A stretch of DNA of 33,968 nucleotides from Patescibacteria group bacterium. Its GTDB lineage: Bacteria > Patescibacteriota > Kazan-3B-28 > UBA10110. Position numbers and translations under genes: made by a program. The notes below the pieces were generated by a model. The model did not search any database and had not been told where the DNA came from. It saw only the letters and a program-made list of their open reading frames with translations. Positions 25,075-33,085 of this stretch are shown here, in pieces (position 1 is the stretch's first letter; each line of letters opens with the position of its first letter). Location of the stretch: positions 1 to 33,968 of the forward strand of contig JAFGPN010000014.1 of NCBI GenBank assembly GCA_016936175.1, read 5' to 3'.

Positions 25075-26349
25075 ATGTGGCAACAAGTTCTTCAGATCTG
25101 GAAACACAAAGATCTCAGGATGCGTATCCTGTGGACGTTGGGTCTGCTGGTTTTGTTTAGGGTTGTCTCTCTTATCCCAATACCGGGCGTAGACGCTGCG
25201 CAACTCGATCAGTTATTTAGTCAGAATCAATTTTTGGGACTAATCGATATTTTCTCCGGTGGCTCACTCAGCAATTTCTCGATTGCCCTAATGGGTGTGG
25301 CCCCATACATCAACGCCTCCATTATTATGCAGTTAATGACGATGGCGATTCCAGCGGTTGAGGCTCTTCAAAAAGAAGGAGACTATGGTCGTCGCAAAAT
25401 AAACCAATACACTCGTTACCTCACAGTGCCGTTATCGATTATGCAGGCCTATGGGATGATACTGCTGCTCCAAAGATCAGAATTTAAGATATTAGAGAAC
25501 ATGGGCCTTTATCGGTTGCTGGCCCTGCTCTTAATCGTAACCGCCGGGACCATTCTGGTGATGTGGATTGGAGAGCTAATTAGCGAATATGGGGTAGGCA
25601 ACGGTATCTCTTTGATTATCTTTTTAGGAATTGTTTCTCGCTTCCCTGGATTAGTAACCGAAACAATCGCTTCGTTTGATATGGGCAAACTAGCTCGCAT
25701 CATAGCTTTTATTGTTATCGCCGCCCTCACCATCTACTTTATTGTTTATGTAATGGAGGGCCAACGTAATATCCCTATCTCCTACGCTGGGAGGGGGCGA
25801 GCCAATCGATTATGGGGTAGCTCAACCAGCAACCTGCCGCTAAAGGTTAATCAAGCCGGAGTTATCCCGATTATCTTTGCGCTATCGCTGTTGGTTTTTC
25901 CCAGTATGATCGCGGCGCTGTTTGCTTCGGCTAGAAGCCCGTGGTTAGCGCAATCGGCAGTTTGGGTAAAAAATTTATTTGAGAACCAGGCCTTTTATGG
26001 CGTGCTGTATTTTTTGCTGGTGGTTTTCTTTACCTATTTCTACACCTGGGTTGTGTTCAAACCGACCAACGTGGCAGAAAATCTCCAGAAATCAGGCGCT
26101 TTTATCCCCGGTATTCGTCCCGGTAAACAGACGGTGGATTTTTTAACCTTTGTTAGCAACCGAATCACCTTGGCCGGCTCATTATTTTTGGCCTTAGTGG
26201 CGTTATTGCCCATTCTGATTCAGCTCTTTATCAAGATGCCCAATCTAACCTTGGGGGGAACCAGTGTTCTAATCGTAGTTAGCGTGGCACTGGAGACGAT
26301 GCGTCAGATTCGAGCACAGTTAGTAATGAAAAAGTATGAAAACCTTTGA
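25075..26349 (+). CDS. secY: protein translocase subunit SecY
   Basis: A 424-residue channel subunit of the Sec translocon. About ten membrane helices are visible. IPIPGVDAAQLDQLF, the plug-helix region GLIDIFSGGSLSNFSI, GVAPYINASIIMQL and GNGISLIIFLGI are conserved. ISYAGRGRANR precedes helix 7 and FIPGIRPGKQT lies in the cytoplasmic loop before helix 9. Its partner secE is also in the window (31949). The 3' end overlaps adk by 14 bases. Confidence 0.98.
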   Translation: MWQQVLQIWKHKDLRMRILWTLGLLVLFRVVSLIPIPGVDAAQLDQLFSQNQFLGLIDIFSGGSLSNFSIALMGVAPYINASIIMQLMTMAIPAVEALQKEGDYGRRKINQYTRYLTVPLSIMQAYGMILLLQRSEFKILENMGLYRLLALLLIVTAGTILVMWIGELISEYGVGNGISLIIFLGIVSRFPGLVTETIASFDMGKLARIIAFIVIAALTIYFIVYVMEGQRNIPISYAGRGRANRLWGSSTSNLPLKVNQAGVIPIIFALSLLVFPSMIAALFASARSPWLAQSAVWVKNLFENQAFYGVLYFLLVVFFTYFYTWVVFKPTNVAENLQKSGAFIPGIRPGKQTVDFLTFVSNRITLAGSLFLALVALLPILIQLFIKMPNLTLGGTSVLIVVSVALETMRQIRAQLVMKKYENL

Positions 26350-26920
26350 TCAACCACCTGACATTATTATCTTCGGAGGACCAGGGTCGGGCAAAAGCAC
26401 TCAGGCAGAATTTGTAACCGAGCGATTACGGGCCAGCCATCTTAATATGGGAAACATTATGCGCCAAGTGGTGGCCGAGCGACTGCCCGGTTTTGAAGAG
26501 ATTCGGACGCACCAGGCTCAGGGGACGTTAGTCCCCGATGAGGTCTCTGCCCAGTTAGCCCAAAACTTTTTGGAGGCCACTCCCAAAGACACCCGCGTGG
26601 TGTTTGATGGCTACCCTCGTACTATTGCTCAGGTGCGTGACGTTGAAAATATCGAAAAACGAGAGGGTCGAGAAGCCGCGGCGCTCTATCTTAGACTCCC
26701 TCCAACAGTTGCCGAGCAGAGGTTGCTCAAGCGAGCGAAAAAAGAGGGGCGTGCGGATGACACCCCTGAAGTAATCAAAGACCGCATCGCCTTATTTGAA
26801 AAAACTATTCAACCGATGTTGGAGTACTATAGTGCCGATGATCGCCTAATTACTATTAATAGCAATCAAAGCATCGAAGATGTCAGGTTAGAAGTAGAAC
26901 GGGCGTTTGATCAGTTATGA
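26336..26920 (+). CDS. adk: adenylate kinase
   Basis: A 194-residue nucleoside monophosphate kinase (ATP + AMP to 2 ADP). The P-loop GGPGSGKST lies at about 14-22, NMGNIMRQVV and GTLVPDEV form the NMP-binding part, and FDGYPRT lies near 90. The LID is the short form (about 125-140, RLLKRAKKEGRADDTPEVIKDR) without the zinc cysteines. It starts inside secY (ATG 26336) and overlaps map by four bases, the usual secY-adk-map order. Confidence 0.96.
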   Translation: MKTFDQPPDIIIFGGPGSGKSTQAEFVTERLRASHLNMGNIMRQVVAERLPGFEEIRTHQAQGTLVPDEVSAQLAQNFLEATPKDTRVVFDGYPRTIAQVRDVENIEKREGREAAALYLRLPPTVAEQRLLKRAKKEGRADDTPEVIKDRIALFEKTIQPMLEYYSADDRLITINSNQSIEDVRLEVERAFDQL

Positions 26921-27693
26921 CCAAGGTTCAAATTAAATCGGCCGAACAGATCGCGGCCATGCGCGCAGGAGGCGCGAAGTTGGTCGAGGTGCTTAAAGAA
27001 GTGGTTGGTGCGGTCCGGGTAGATGTATCCTTAACAGAATTAGACCAGATTGCTCTTCACAAAATTACGGCACTTGGGGCTAAACCCTCCTTCCTGGGTT
27101 ATCAGGATTATCCCGCCACTCTCTGTACCTCGGTTAATAACGGTATTGTCCACTGCATCCCGAACAACTATCAGTTGCAAGAAGGAGACTTATTAAGCAT
27201 CGATTGCGGCCTGATTTGGGAGGGGATGCACACAGATGCGGCTGTGAGTGTGGTTGTTGGGCAGGATATCCACGGTCATCTACCCCTGCTAACTTCGGTC
27301 TATCGCGCCTTGCTGGCTGGGACCAATGAGGTAAAGGCTGGGGCAAAGGTCGGGCAGATATCAAAAGCTATCCAAACCTCTCTCTCTCGAGATAAGCTTA
27401 CAATTATGAGACAGTTTGTTGGCCATGGGGTGGGGGCCAAGCTTCATGAGGCTCCGATAGTTCCCAACGCTGTCGGTCACGATAAGGACGTTGTGCTTCC
27501 CGAGGGCAGTGTTATTGCCATCGAACCCATAGCCGGTATTGGCGGGGAGGCCCACGGGACAGATCCTGATGGCTGGTGTGCCCGAACCCTGGATGGTGCC
27601 CCGGTTGCCCACTTTGAGCACACCGTATTAGTTACCGAGGGTGGCCCCGAGGTTCTGACCCCCCTCGATTCAATTATCCAGTTCAGGCCTTGA
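26917..27693 (+). CDS. map: methionine aminopeptidase, type I
   Basis: A 258-residue enzyme that removes the initiator methionine from new proteins. The five metal ligands of the pita-bread fold are present: D96, D107, H170, E203 and E234, with the substrate histidine H79 in VHCIP. There is no N-terminal zinc extension. ATG 26917 overlaps the adk TGA. Its TGA stop lies within the probable infA -35, so infA begins a fresh transcript. Confidence 0.97.
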   Translation: MTKVQIKSAEQIAAMRAGGAKLVEVLKEVVGAVRVDVSLTELDQIALHKITALGAKPSFLGYQDYPATLCTSVNNGIVHCIPNNYQLQEGDLLSIDCGLIWEGMHTDAAVSVVVGQDIHGHLPLLTSVYRALLAGTNEVKAGAKVGQISKAIQTSLSRDKLTIMRQFVGHGVGAKLHEAPIVPNAVGHDKDVVLPEGSVIAIEPIAGIGGEAHGTDPDGWCARTLDGAPVAHFEHTVLVTEGGPEVLTPLDSIIQFRP

Positions 27694-27717
27694 TTAAATC
27701 TTTGGATTCATTATAAT
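27690..27717 (+). promoter_or_regulatory. infA promoter
   Basis: TTGATT (27690-27695), 16 bp, and a perfect TATAAT (27712-27717). Transcription should start near 27724, only about 10 bases before the infA ATG. This is one of the best two-part matches in the window and would serve infA and the alpha cluster. Confidence 0.6.
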
Positions 27718-27733
27718 AGTCAAGTAACAGATT

Positions 27734-27952
27734 ATGTCCGGTAAGCAAGTTATTGAGGTTAAGGGTCGGGTAATCGAAGCTCTCCCTAACGCCCACTTCC
27801 GGGTGGAGATTGAGGGCGGGCATGTTATCCTCTGTCATATCTCAGGCAAGATGAGGATGCACTATATCAAAATCCTGCCGGGCGATACCGTCACGGTCGA
27901 GATGAGCCCTTACGACATCGAAAAAGGCAGAATCGTTTATCGGCACAAATAA
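27734..27952 (+). CDS. infA: translation initiation factor IF-1
   Basis: A 72-residue OB-fold protein that binds the 30S A site during initiation. It reads [21 protein letters not shown] at the start, with [17 protein letters not shown] in the centre and [13 protein letters not shown] at the end, full length for the family. It is the first gene behind its own promoter with a very short leader and no Shine-Dalgarno. Confidence 0.98.
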   Translation: MSGKQVIEVKGRVIEALPNAHFRVEIEGGHVILCHISGKMRMHYIKILPGDTVTVEMSPYDIEKGRIVYRHK

Positions 27953-27996
27953 GTGGCCGGTTGGTTAGGCGGTAAGCAAAAATCATTGTTAAAGGT

Positions 27997-28110
27997 ATGA
28001 AAGTTAGAGCCTCAGTCAAAAAGATGTGCAAGAACTGCCGGGTTATCCGACGCAAGCGTCGGGTGCGAATCATCTGTACCAATCCTAAACATAAGCAAGC
28101 ACAAGGTTAA
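27997..28110 (+). CDS. rpmJ: 50S ribosomal protein L36 (37 residues)
   Basis: A very small gene: ATG 27997, TAA 28108-28110, 37 residues starting [17 protein letters not shown]. The zinc ligands C11, C14, C27 and H32 are all present, so this is the zinc-binding form. It lies between infA and rpsM as in most bacteria. Its stop codon shares its last base with the rpsM ATG. AAAGG stands just before the start but is too close to be an ideal Shine-Dalgarno. Confidence 0.95.
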   Translation: MKVRASVKKMCKNCRVIRRKRRVRIICTNPKHKQAQG

Positions 28111-28496
28111 TGGTTAGAATCTTAGGTATTCAGTTGCCAGCTGGTAAGCGAATGGAGTTCGCTCTGACTTATATTTACGGCATCGGTCCAGCTCGTAGTC
28201 GAGAGATTCTGGCAGAAGCCAAGATTGATATCAATAAACGCAGTGACGTCTTAACCGAAGAGGAAGCCAGCCAGATTAAAGAGATTATCGAAAAGACATA
28301 TCGGGTAGAGGGGGATTTAAGGCGAGAGACTTCCACCAATATTAAACGGCTAAAAGACATCGGCACCTATCGCGGGGATCGTCATAAGAAGAATCTACCG
28401 GCCCGTGGCCAAACCACTAAGACTAACGCGCGTACCAAGCGAGGTAAGCGTGTTACGGTAGGTAGCGGCCGCAAGAAATCAGCCGAAAAGACTTAA
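28110..28496 (+). CDS. rpsM: 30S ribosomal protein S13
   Basis: A 128-residue uS13 of the small-subunit head, contacting the P-site tRNA. VRILGIQLPAGKRMEFALTYIYGIG opens the protein, and RHKKNLPARGQTTKTNARTKRG near the end is diagnostic. The basic C-terminal tail is present. It starts on the last base of the rpmJ stop. It is followed by a 70-base gap with an inverted repeat. Confidence 0.98.
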   Translation: MVRILGIQLPAGKRMEFALTYIYGIGPARSREILAEAKIDINKRSDVLTEEEASQIKEIIEKTYRVEGDLRRETSTNIKRLKDIGTYRGDRHKKNLPARGQTTKTNARTKRGKRVTVGSGRKKSAEKT

Positions 28497-28510
28497 TAGC
28501 AAAACAGCAG

Positions 28511-28564
28511 GTTAGCAGGTTAGGTTACTGACCAGCTGGCCCGCTAAGTCCCTAACCAGCTAAC
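28511..28564. repeat. inverted repeat between rpsM and rpsK
   Basis: GTTAGCAGGTTAGG (28511-28524) pairs with CCTAACCAGCTAAC (28551-28564) at 13 of 14 positions. The intervening 26 bases contain CCAGCTGG, itself a palindrome. GCAGGTTAG occurs twice in tandem at the left end, and a close relative (GCGGGTCAG/GCAGGTCAG) repeats at 33274-33306. The right arm ends two bases before the rpsK ATG, so it could mask that start in RNA. Confidence 0.55.
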
Positions 28565-28566
28565 AT

Positions 28567-29034
28567 ATGTCGAGGAAAAAGCGATTACAAAAAAAGGCAG
28601 AAAAAGGTCGCAAAGCCGAGGCCAAACGGCAGGCTTATCAGGCCAAGATTACGGCCAAAACGCGGACCAAGAAGAAAACTAAGCGAGTTGTCCCCGAGGG
28701 GAAGGTTTATATCCAATCATCCTTTAATAACACCTCTGTAACCATCACTGACCCGCAAGGTAGTGTGGTATCGTGGAGCAGCGCTGGCAGTGCTGGGTTT
28801 AGGGGGTCGCGTAAATCCACCCCGTACGCCTCTTCGATGGCGGCCAAATCCGCCGCCGCCAAGGCAGTAGAGCTGGGGATGATTAAGGTGGAGGTATTTG
28901 TTAAGGGTGTGGGAAGTGGGCGAGACGCCGCCATTAGATCGTTAGATGCCGCTGGATTAACGGTTGTGGGTATTAAAGATGTTACCCCATTGCCGCATAA
29001 CGGCCCGCGGCCACGTAAAGCACGGAGAGTCTAA
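28567..29034 (+). CDS. rpsK: 30S ribosomal protein S11 with basic N-terminal extension
   Basis: A 155-residue uS11 of the platform. The core from about residue 44 reads [22 protein letters not shown], with [19 protein letters not shown] and a C-terminal [23 protein letters not shown] begins at about residue 52, against 26 in E. coli, so about 26 lysine-rich residues are added at the front. No later ATG lies before the core, so the longer form is probably real. Confidence 0.96.
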   Translation: MSRKKRLQKKAEKGRKAEAKRQAYQAKITAKTRTKKKTKRVVPEGKVYIQSSFNNTSVTITDPQGSVVSWSSAGSAGFRGSRKSTPYASSMAAKSAAAKAVELGMIKVEVFVKGVGSGRDAAIRSLDAAGLTVVGIKDVTPLPHNGPRPRKARRV

Positions 29035-29038
29035 TATT

Positions 29039-29665
29039 ATGGGCAGATATACAGGACCTAAGCTAAGAAAAATACGTAGATTTGGCGAGGACTTCGCTCT
29101 ATTTACCGATCGGAGCACTGCGGCCAAGTTTGTTAAATCGCAACGCAAACAGCCACCTGGTGTTCATGGTGGAGCTAGGTCTTTTCGCAAATACACTGGT
29201 TATGGTCTGCAACTAAGAGAGAAGCAGAAGGCTAAGATTTTCTACCATGTTAGCGAGAGCCAGATGAGGCGGTACTATCAGATGGCATCTAATCGGGCTG
29301 GTTCGGCCAGTGACAACTTTATGCAGATATTAGAATCTAGATTGGATAACGTAGTCTATCGATCGGGTTGGGCCAACTCTCATCCCCAGGCTCGCCAGTG
29401 GCTATCGCATGGCCAGTTTAGCATCAACGGTCGCAAAGTTACCGTTCCATCCATTTTAGTTAAGGCCGGGGATAAAATTGAACTAACCGCTAAAAGTAGC
29501 AAACTAAAAGAAACCATTGGCGCTTACGCCGCCGCCAACAAGCCAGTTGGTTGGCTAAAGGTCGATAGCGCTAAATTTACTATCGAGGTTAAGGATCTGC
29601 CGGCTCGGACCGAGATTGATCTGCCGGTCGATGAATCATTAATTATTGAGTTCTATTCAAGATAA
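29039..29665 (+). CDS. rpsD: 30S ribosomal protein S4
   Basis: A 208-residue uS4, a primary 16S rRNA binder. MGRYTGPKLRKIRRFGEDF gives the start at ATG 29039. The frame continues upstream into rpsK, but that part is not S4-like. KQPPGVHGG and the S4 RNA-binding motif (ESRLDNVVYRSGWANSHPQARQWL-like, about 100-125, then INGRKVTVPSILVKAGD) are present. The N-terminal zinc cysteines of some S4 proteins are absent. In E. coli S4 regulates the alpha operon; no such element was recognised. Confidence 0.97.
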   Translation: MGRYTGPKLRKIRRFGEDFALFTDRSTAAKFVKSQRKQPPGVHGGARSFRKYTGYGLQLREKQKAKIFYHVSESQMRRYYQMASNRAGSASDNFMQILESRLDNVVYRSGWANSHPQARQWLSHGQFSINGRKVTVPSILVKAGDKIELTAKSSKLKETIGAYAAANKPVGWLKVDSAKFTIEVKDLPARTEIDLPVDESLIIEFYSR

Positions 29666-29688
29666 TTTAAAAGGATTGGAGGGCGAAA

Positions 29689-30648
29689 GTGGAAGCAATC
29701 AATATTCCAGCCATCAAGATAGTTAAAGACGAAGGTAGCTCCGCAGTGTTTGTAATCGAACCGTTCTATCCTGGTTACGGTACAACAGTAGGTAACGCAC
29801 TTCGTCGGGTGTTGTTAACCTCGTTGCCGGGCGCTGCTGCCACGGCTTTTCGGGTTACCGGTATCGATCACGAATTTACCACCTTGGATGGGGTAAAGGA
29901 AGATGCAGTGGAGATTATGCTTAATATTAAGAATCTCCGGTTTGCTATGCACGAGGAGGGGCCAGTTACCGCTAGTTTCAAGGTTAGTAAGGCCGGGGCG
30001 GTAACCGGGAAGGATCTTAAACTGCCCAGTTCGGTAGAGCTGGTTAATCCAGAGCAGCACATCGCTACCCTAACCACCAATCGTCCCTTCGAGGGCGAGG
30101 TTAGGATTGAACGTGGCCGCGGCTATCTTTTGAGCGGAGAGATCGATGACAGAGAGTTTGCTATCGGCACTATTGCTATCGATGCTGTCTTTTCGCCAGT
30201 TCGACGGTGTAGTATCCAAGTCGAAAGCACTCGTGTCGGAGAGCGGGTTGATTACGATAAATTAACCATCGAGGTCGAAACCGACGGCACCGTTACCCCC
30301 AGAGAAGCGATCAAGCAATCGGCTGATATTCTGTTAGCCCAATTCGGCACCTTAACCGAAACTCCCGTGCCCGTTAGTAAACCGGAAGAGGTTATCGAAA
30401 CTCCGTCCGAAGAGACAGCCGAAGCCGAGGCTCCGGATGCCAAAAACAACGACCCCAAAGGATTTTCGGTCGAAGAAATTAACTTATCGATTCGCACCAC
30501 TAACGCCTTAGTTCAAAACGGATTAAAGAAAGTAAAAGATATTCTCTCGGCAGGCCGTAAAGGTTTGTTGGAGATGAAGGGCGTGGGCGAGCGGGCGGTG
30601 ACCGAAATCGCCGACAAGATGGACGAATTAGGATTGGAGTTTAATTAA
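29689..30648 (+). CDS. rpoA: RNA polymerase alpha subunit
   Basis: A 319-residue alpha subunit. The N-terminal dimerisation domain includes FVIEPFYPGYGTTVGNALRRVLLTSLPGAA at about 21-50. An acidic, proline-rich linker (about 222-257) leads to the C-terminal domain with helix-hairpin-helix RTTNALVQNGLKKVKDIL and GLLEMKGVGERAVTEI, which contacts UP elements and activators. The start is GTG 29689 behind a clear GGAGGG Shine-Dalgarno. Length is close to the 329 of E. coli. The downstream gene is rplQ, as usual. Confidence 0.98.
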   Translation: MEAINIPAIKIVKDEGSSAVFVIEPFYPGYGTTVGNALRRVLLTSLPGAAATAFRVTGIDHEFTTLDGVKEDAVEIMLNIKNLRFAMHEEGPVTASFKVSKAGAVTGKDLKLPSSVELVNPEQHIATLTTNRPFEGEVRIERGRGYLLSGEIDDREFAIGTIAIDAVFSPVRRCSIQVESTRVGERVDYDKLTIEVETDGTVTPREAIKQSADILLAQFGTLTETPVPVSKPEEVIETPSEETAEAEAPDAKNNDPKGFSVEEINLSIRTTNALVQNGLKKVKDILSAGRKGLLEMKGVGERAVTEIADKMDELGLEFN

Positions 30649-30652
30649 GTTT

Positions 30653-31003
30653 ATGCGCCAAGTTACCGGGGGAAAGATCGGTCGAGTAAAAAAGAAGCGG
30701 GAGAGCCTGCTAACCAATTTAGTATTGTCGCTAATCCTTTACGAAAAAGTTACCACTACGCTGGCCAAAGCCAAATTGGTTTTACCGCTCGTAGAGCGGT
30801 TAACCCATCGAGCCAAAACTGATAATCTGCAAACCAAGCAGTATTTGATGAAGCGATTGTTTAGTAACCAGTTATTAGTTAAAAAGATAACCAAAGAGAT
30901 TGCCCCTCGTTACATTAAGAAAACCGGCGGATATCTAAGGATTATTAAACTACAACCACGTCCTGGTGATGCCGCTCGGATGGCTCGCATTGAATTTGTT
31001 TAG
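30653..31003 (+). CDS. rplQ: 50S ribosomal protein L17
   Basis: A 116-residue bL17 at the tunnel exit. The start is shortened relative to E. coli (MRQVTGGKIGRVKKKRESLLTNLVLSLILYEKVTTTLAKAK resembles the MRHRKSGRQL-type start). LVERLTHRAKTDNL, RYIKKTGGYLRIIKLQPRPGDAARMARIEFV at the end is diagnostic. It is four bases after rpoA and seven before rplM. Confidence 0.96.
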   Translation: MRQVTGGKIGRVKKKRESLLTNLVLSLILYEKVTTTLAKAKLVLPLVERLTHRAKTDNLQTKQYLMKRLFSNQLLVKKITKEIAPRYIKKTGGYLRIIKLQPRPGDAARMARIEFV

Positions 31004-31010
31004 TTAAAAA

Positions 31011-31445
31011 ATGAAGAAGACTACCCGAAGACCAAAACCAGCAGAGATTAAGGAGATTTGGCATCTTATCGATGCTAAGGGGTTAGTGTTGGGTAGGTTA
31101 TCTACCAAGATTGCCAACATATTGATGGGCAAAAACACACCGATGTTTGATCCAGCGATTACCCCTAAAACCAAGGTGGTGGTAATTAATGCTAACGATA
31201 TTAAACTCACCGGACGTAAGCTAGAGCAGAAAGAACATATTCGTTACAGCGGATATCCCGGGGGGCTCAGTCGAATCCCGATGGCTCGGATAATGGCAGA
31301 AAAATCACCCGAGGCGTTACGGCATGCAGTCTACGGGATGTTGCCCAAAAATCGCTTACGCAAAGGTCGGATGGATAATCTAAAAATTTATGCCACCGAG
31401 GCGCATCCTCATCAGGCCCAGAACCCAATTAAGTTAGAATTATAA
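31011..31445 (+). CDS. rplM: 50S ribosomal protein L13
   Basis: A 144-residue uL13, an early assembly protein. [45 protein letters not shown] and the conserved YSGYPGGL and [22 protein letters not shown] segments are present. It starts with a short basic leader. Followed after one base by rpsI, its constant partner. Placing rplM-rpsI after rplQ is a common arrangement outside the Proteobacteria. Confidence 0.97.
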   Translation: MKKTTRRPKPAEIKEIWHLIDAKGLVLGRLSTKIANILMGKNTPMFDPAITPKTKVVVINANDIKLTGRKLEQKEHIRYSGYPGGLSRIPMARIMAEKSPEALRHAVYGMLPKNRLRKGRMDNLKIYATEAHPHQAQNPIKLEL

Positions 31446-31446
31446 T

Positions 31447-31860
31447 ATGACTCCAACAGCACCAAAATTTTCCGGCAAGTATCATTACGGCACCGGTCGG
31501 CGAAAGACCGCCACAGCTCGCGTTCGTTTATACGAGGGGAGTGGCCAGGTTGTAATTAATGGCAAACCATCCAAGATTTATCTTGCGCCGGCCAGTTTGT
31601 TAGATATTATCCTGCAACCTCTGATAGCCGTTGGGATGAAGGAGCGGTTTGATGTCTCTGTGGTCGTGGCCGGTGGTGGCCCTAAAAGCCAGACCGAAGC
31701 AATTCGTCACGGGATAGCCAGAGCTCTTTTGGATGTTGATGTTACTCTGCGCAAAACCCTCAAAAGCGCCGGGCTACTTACCCGCGACCCCAGGGCCAAG
31801 GAACGCAAAAAACCTGGGCTTAAGCGAGCTCGTCGGGCGCCGCAGTTTGCAAAACGTTAA
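31447..31860 (+). CDS. rpsI: 30S ribosomal protein S9
   Basis: A 137-residue uS9 whose C-terminal tail reaches the P-site t[40 protein letters not shown] and [25 protein letters not shown] are the conserved parts. The final residues read FAKR where most bacteria have YSKR; the last arginine that touches tRNA is kept. Confidence 0.97.
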   Translation: MTPTAPKFSGKYHYGTGRRKTATARVRLYEGSGQVVINGKPSKIYLAPASLLDIILQPLIAVGMKERFDVSVVVAGGGPKSQTEAIRHGIARALLDVDVTLRKTLKSAGLLTRDPRAKERKKPGLKRARRAPQFAKR

Positions 31861-31883
31861 CCTCGTAGCATTTCCTCCCCGTT

Positions 31884-31940
31884 GTCATCCCGGAAACGCC
31901 TTACTGCCATAGGCCTTCATAAATAACTTATCCGGGATCT
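31884..31940. repeat. GTCATCCCGGA ... TCCGGGATCT dispersed repeat
   Basis: In the 88-base rpsI-secE gap, GTCATCCCGGA (31884-31894) and TCCGGGATCT (31931-31940) are inverted ends (8 bp exact) around 36 bases. It has the same GTCAT(C/T)CC opening as the elements at 33016 and 33318. No promoter was recognised in the gap. Confidence 0.5.
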
Positions 31941-31948
31941 AATCTCTA

Positions 31949-32236
31949 ATGTCAATGTTCAAAATCATCAAGCAATTTGTGTTGGAAGCCCTCCGCGAAC
32001 TAGGCCGGGTAACTTGGCCAAGCCGAATAACCGTTATCCGGATGACCATCAGTGTAGTTATTATCTCGGCTCTGTTCGGCTTATTCGCTGGCTTGGCCGA
32101 TCTTGGGATTACCAGCGCCTTACGAGAGATGCTGATACTGAAAGAATCACGTCAGATGTACAATCCGACGGACCAAAATAACCCGATTCAGGTTAATCCA
32201 GAAGATATTCAAGTAGATACTACTCCAGTTCAATAA
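31949..32236 (+). CDS. secE: protein translocase subunit SecE
   Basis: A 95-residue SecE of the short, single-helix type. The amphipathic region ends in ELGRVTWPSR (about 17-26), the family signature, followed by one membrane segment at about 31-53. A polar tail of about 35 residues follows, longer than usual. ATG 31949 is chosen; ATG 31955 is two codons later and equally possible. It is paired with nusG (two-base junction), as in most bacteria. Confidence 0.95.
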   Translation: MSMFKIIKQFVLEALRELGRVTWPSRITVIRMTISVVIISALFGLFAGLADLGITSALREMLILKESRQMYNPTDQNNPIQVNPEDIQVDTTPVQ

Positions 32237-32237
32237 A

Positions 32238-32855
32238 ATGGCAGAAGAAAACATCCCACAATCCGAAGAAGAGGTTATCGAAGAGACCCAAAACGGCGAT
32301 AAAGCCACTTTGGATGCTTTAAACGATGCCAGTCCCGGTCAATGGTATGTTTTGCACACCTATTCTGGCTACGAAGATGCAGTAGCAGATAGTTTGCGTC
32401 AGCGCATCGAATCGCTGGATATGGGTGACAAGATCTTTAAAGTGTTGGTGCCTAAAGAAAAGCAGATTGAGATTAAAAACGGCAAGCGTAAAACGGTTGA
32501 AAAAAAGATATTCCCCGGTTATGTTCTGGTTAAGATGACTGTAACGGAAGCCTCCTGGTACGTGGTTCGCAATACCCCCAACGTTACTGGCTTTATTGGC
32601 TCCGGTACCGTACCGGTACCAATCGATGATATCGAGATGGACACCATTAAAAAACGGATGCGGGTAGAAGAGCCTAAGCACAAGATTGATCTGCGAATGG
32701 GGGATTTGGTTCATATCAACGACGGCCCATTTAAGGATTACGACGGCACTGTCAGCGAAATTGATGAAGCCCGCGGCAAAATTAAAGTATTAGTTTCCAT
32801 CTTTGGCCGCGAAACCCCCGTCGAACTAGATTTCCTCCAAGTCAAAAAAGTCTAA
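32238..32855 (+). CDS. nusG: transcription antitermination/elongation factor NusG
   Basis: A 205-residue factor that binds RNA polymerase and links it to the ribosome or Rho. An acidic N-terminal stretch (about 1-32) precedes the NGN domain starting GQWYVLHTYSGYED, with KIFPGYVLVKM and RNTPNVTGFIGSG. The KOW domain at about 153-203 has GDLVHINDGPFKDYDGTVSEID and ends ETPVELDFLQVKKV. It follows secE directly. rplK and rplA, which usually follow nusG, are replaced here by repeats and rpmG. Confidence 0.97.
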   Translation: MAEENIPQSEEEVIEETQNGDKATLDALNDASPGQWYVLHTYSGYEDAVADSLRQRIESLDMGDKIFKVLVPKEKQIEIKNGKRKTVEKKIFPGYVLVKMTVTEASWYVVRNTPNVTGFIGSGTVPVPIDDIEMDTIKKRMRVEEPKHKIDLRMGDLVHINDGPFKDYDGTVSEIDEARGKIKVLVSIFGRETPVELDFLQVKKV

Positions 32856-32874
32856 ATGTAAACAGCGAATTACT

Positions 32875-32975
32875 AATTCCTAATTGACCTAATGTCTAAT
32901 CAAATCCCAATAATCAATTCTTAGCAATTAGGCATTCGTCATTAATTAGAAATTAGATATTAGGCATTAGAAATT
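32875..32975. repeat. AT-rich long imperfect palindrome
   Basis: The left arm AATTCC through CTAAT (32875-32900) pairs with the right arm ATTAGATAT through AAATT (32952-32975) with few mismatches. The sequence is a chain of CTAAT/ATTAG units (for example TTAGGCATTAG). It fills the 130 bases between nusG and the first copy of the rpmG start. No frame or promoter is clear. Confidence 0.5.
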
Positions 32976-32985
32976 ATTTACTACT

Positions 32986-33063
32986 ATGGCTCAAAAAGGT
33001 AAGATTCTCCTCTTGTCATTCCCGATCGGAGCGAAGCATCCGGGTCGGGAATCCAGGCAATAA
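32986..33063 (+). pseudogene. duplicated, broken start of rpmG
   Basis: ATG 32986 begins the same seven residues (MAQKGKI) as the intact rpmG at 33086, then runs into a palindromic insertion and stops at TAA 33061-33063 after 25 codons. The shared 23 bases (32985-33007 and 33085-33107) are identical. It is a remnant, or a short upstream reading frame ahead of rpmG, rather than a working L33. Confidence 0.7.
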
Positions 33064-33084
33064 CGTAAGTTTTTAATCAACATT
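33008..33084. repeat. palindromic insertion between two rpmG starts
   Basis: Seventy-seven bases lie between the 23-bp direct repeats. They contain GTCATTCCCGA and TCGGGAATCC, with an exact 8-bp inverted pair ATTCCCGA (33018-33025) and TCGGGAAT (33045-33052) around GGAGCGAAGC. The layout resembles an inserted repeat flanked by a target duplication. Confidence 0.6.
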
Positions 33085-33085
33085 T

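Noticed and set aside
31441-31446. TATAAT just before rpsI
   Set aside because: It is formed by the last codons and stop of rplM, has no -35, and would start transcription inside rpsI.
32604-32620. GGTACC-rich palindrome inside nusG
   Set aside because: It encodes the expected Gly-Thr-Val-Pro-Val-Pro of the NGN-KOW region, so it is explained by coding.
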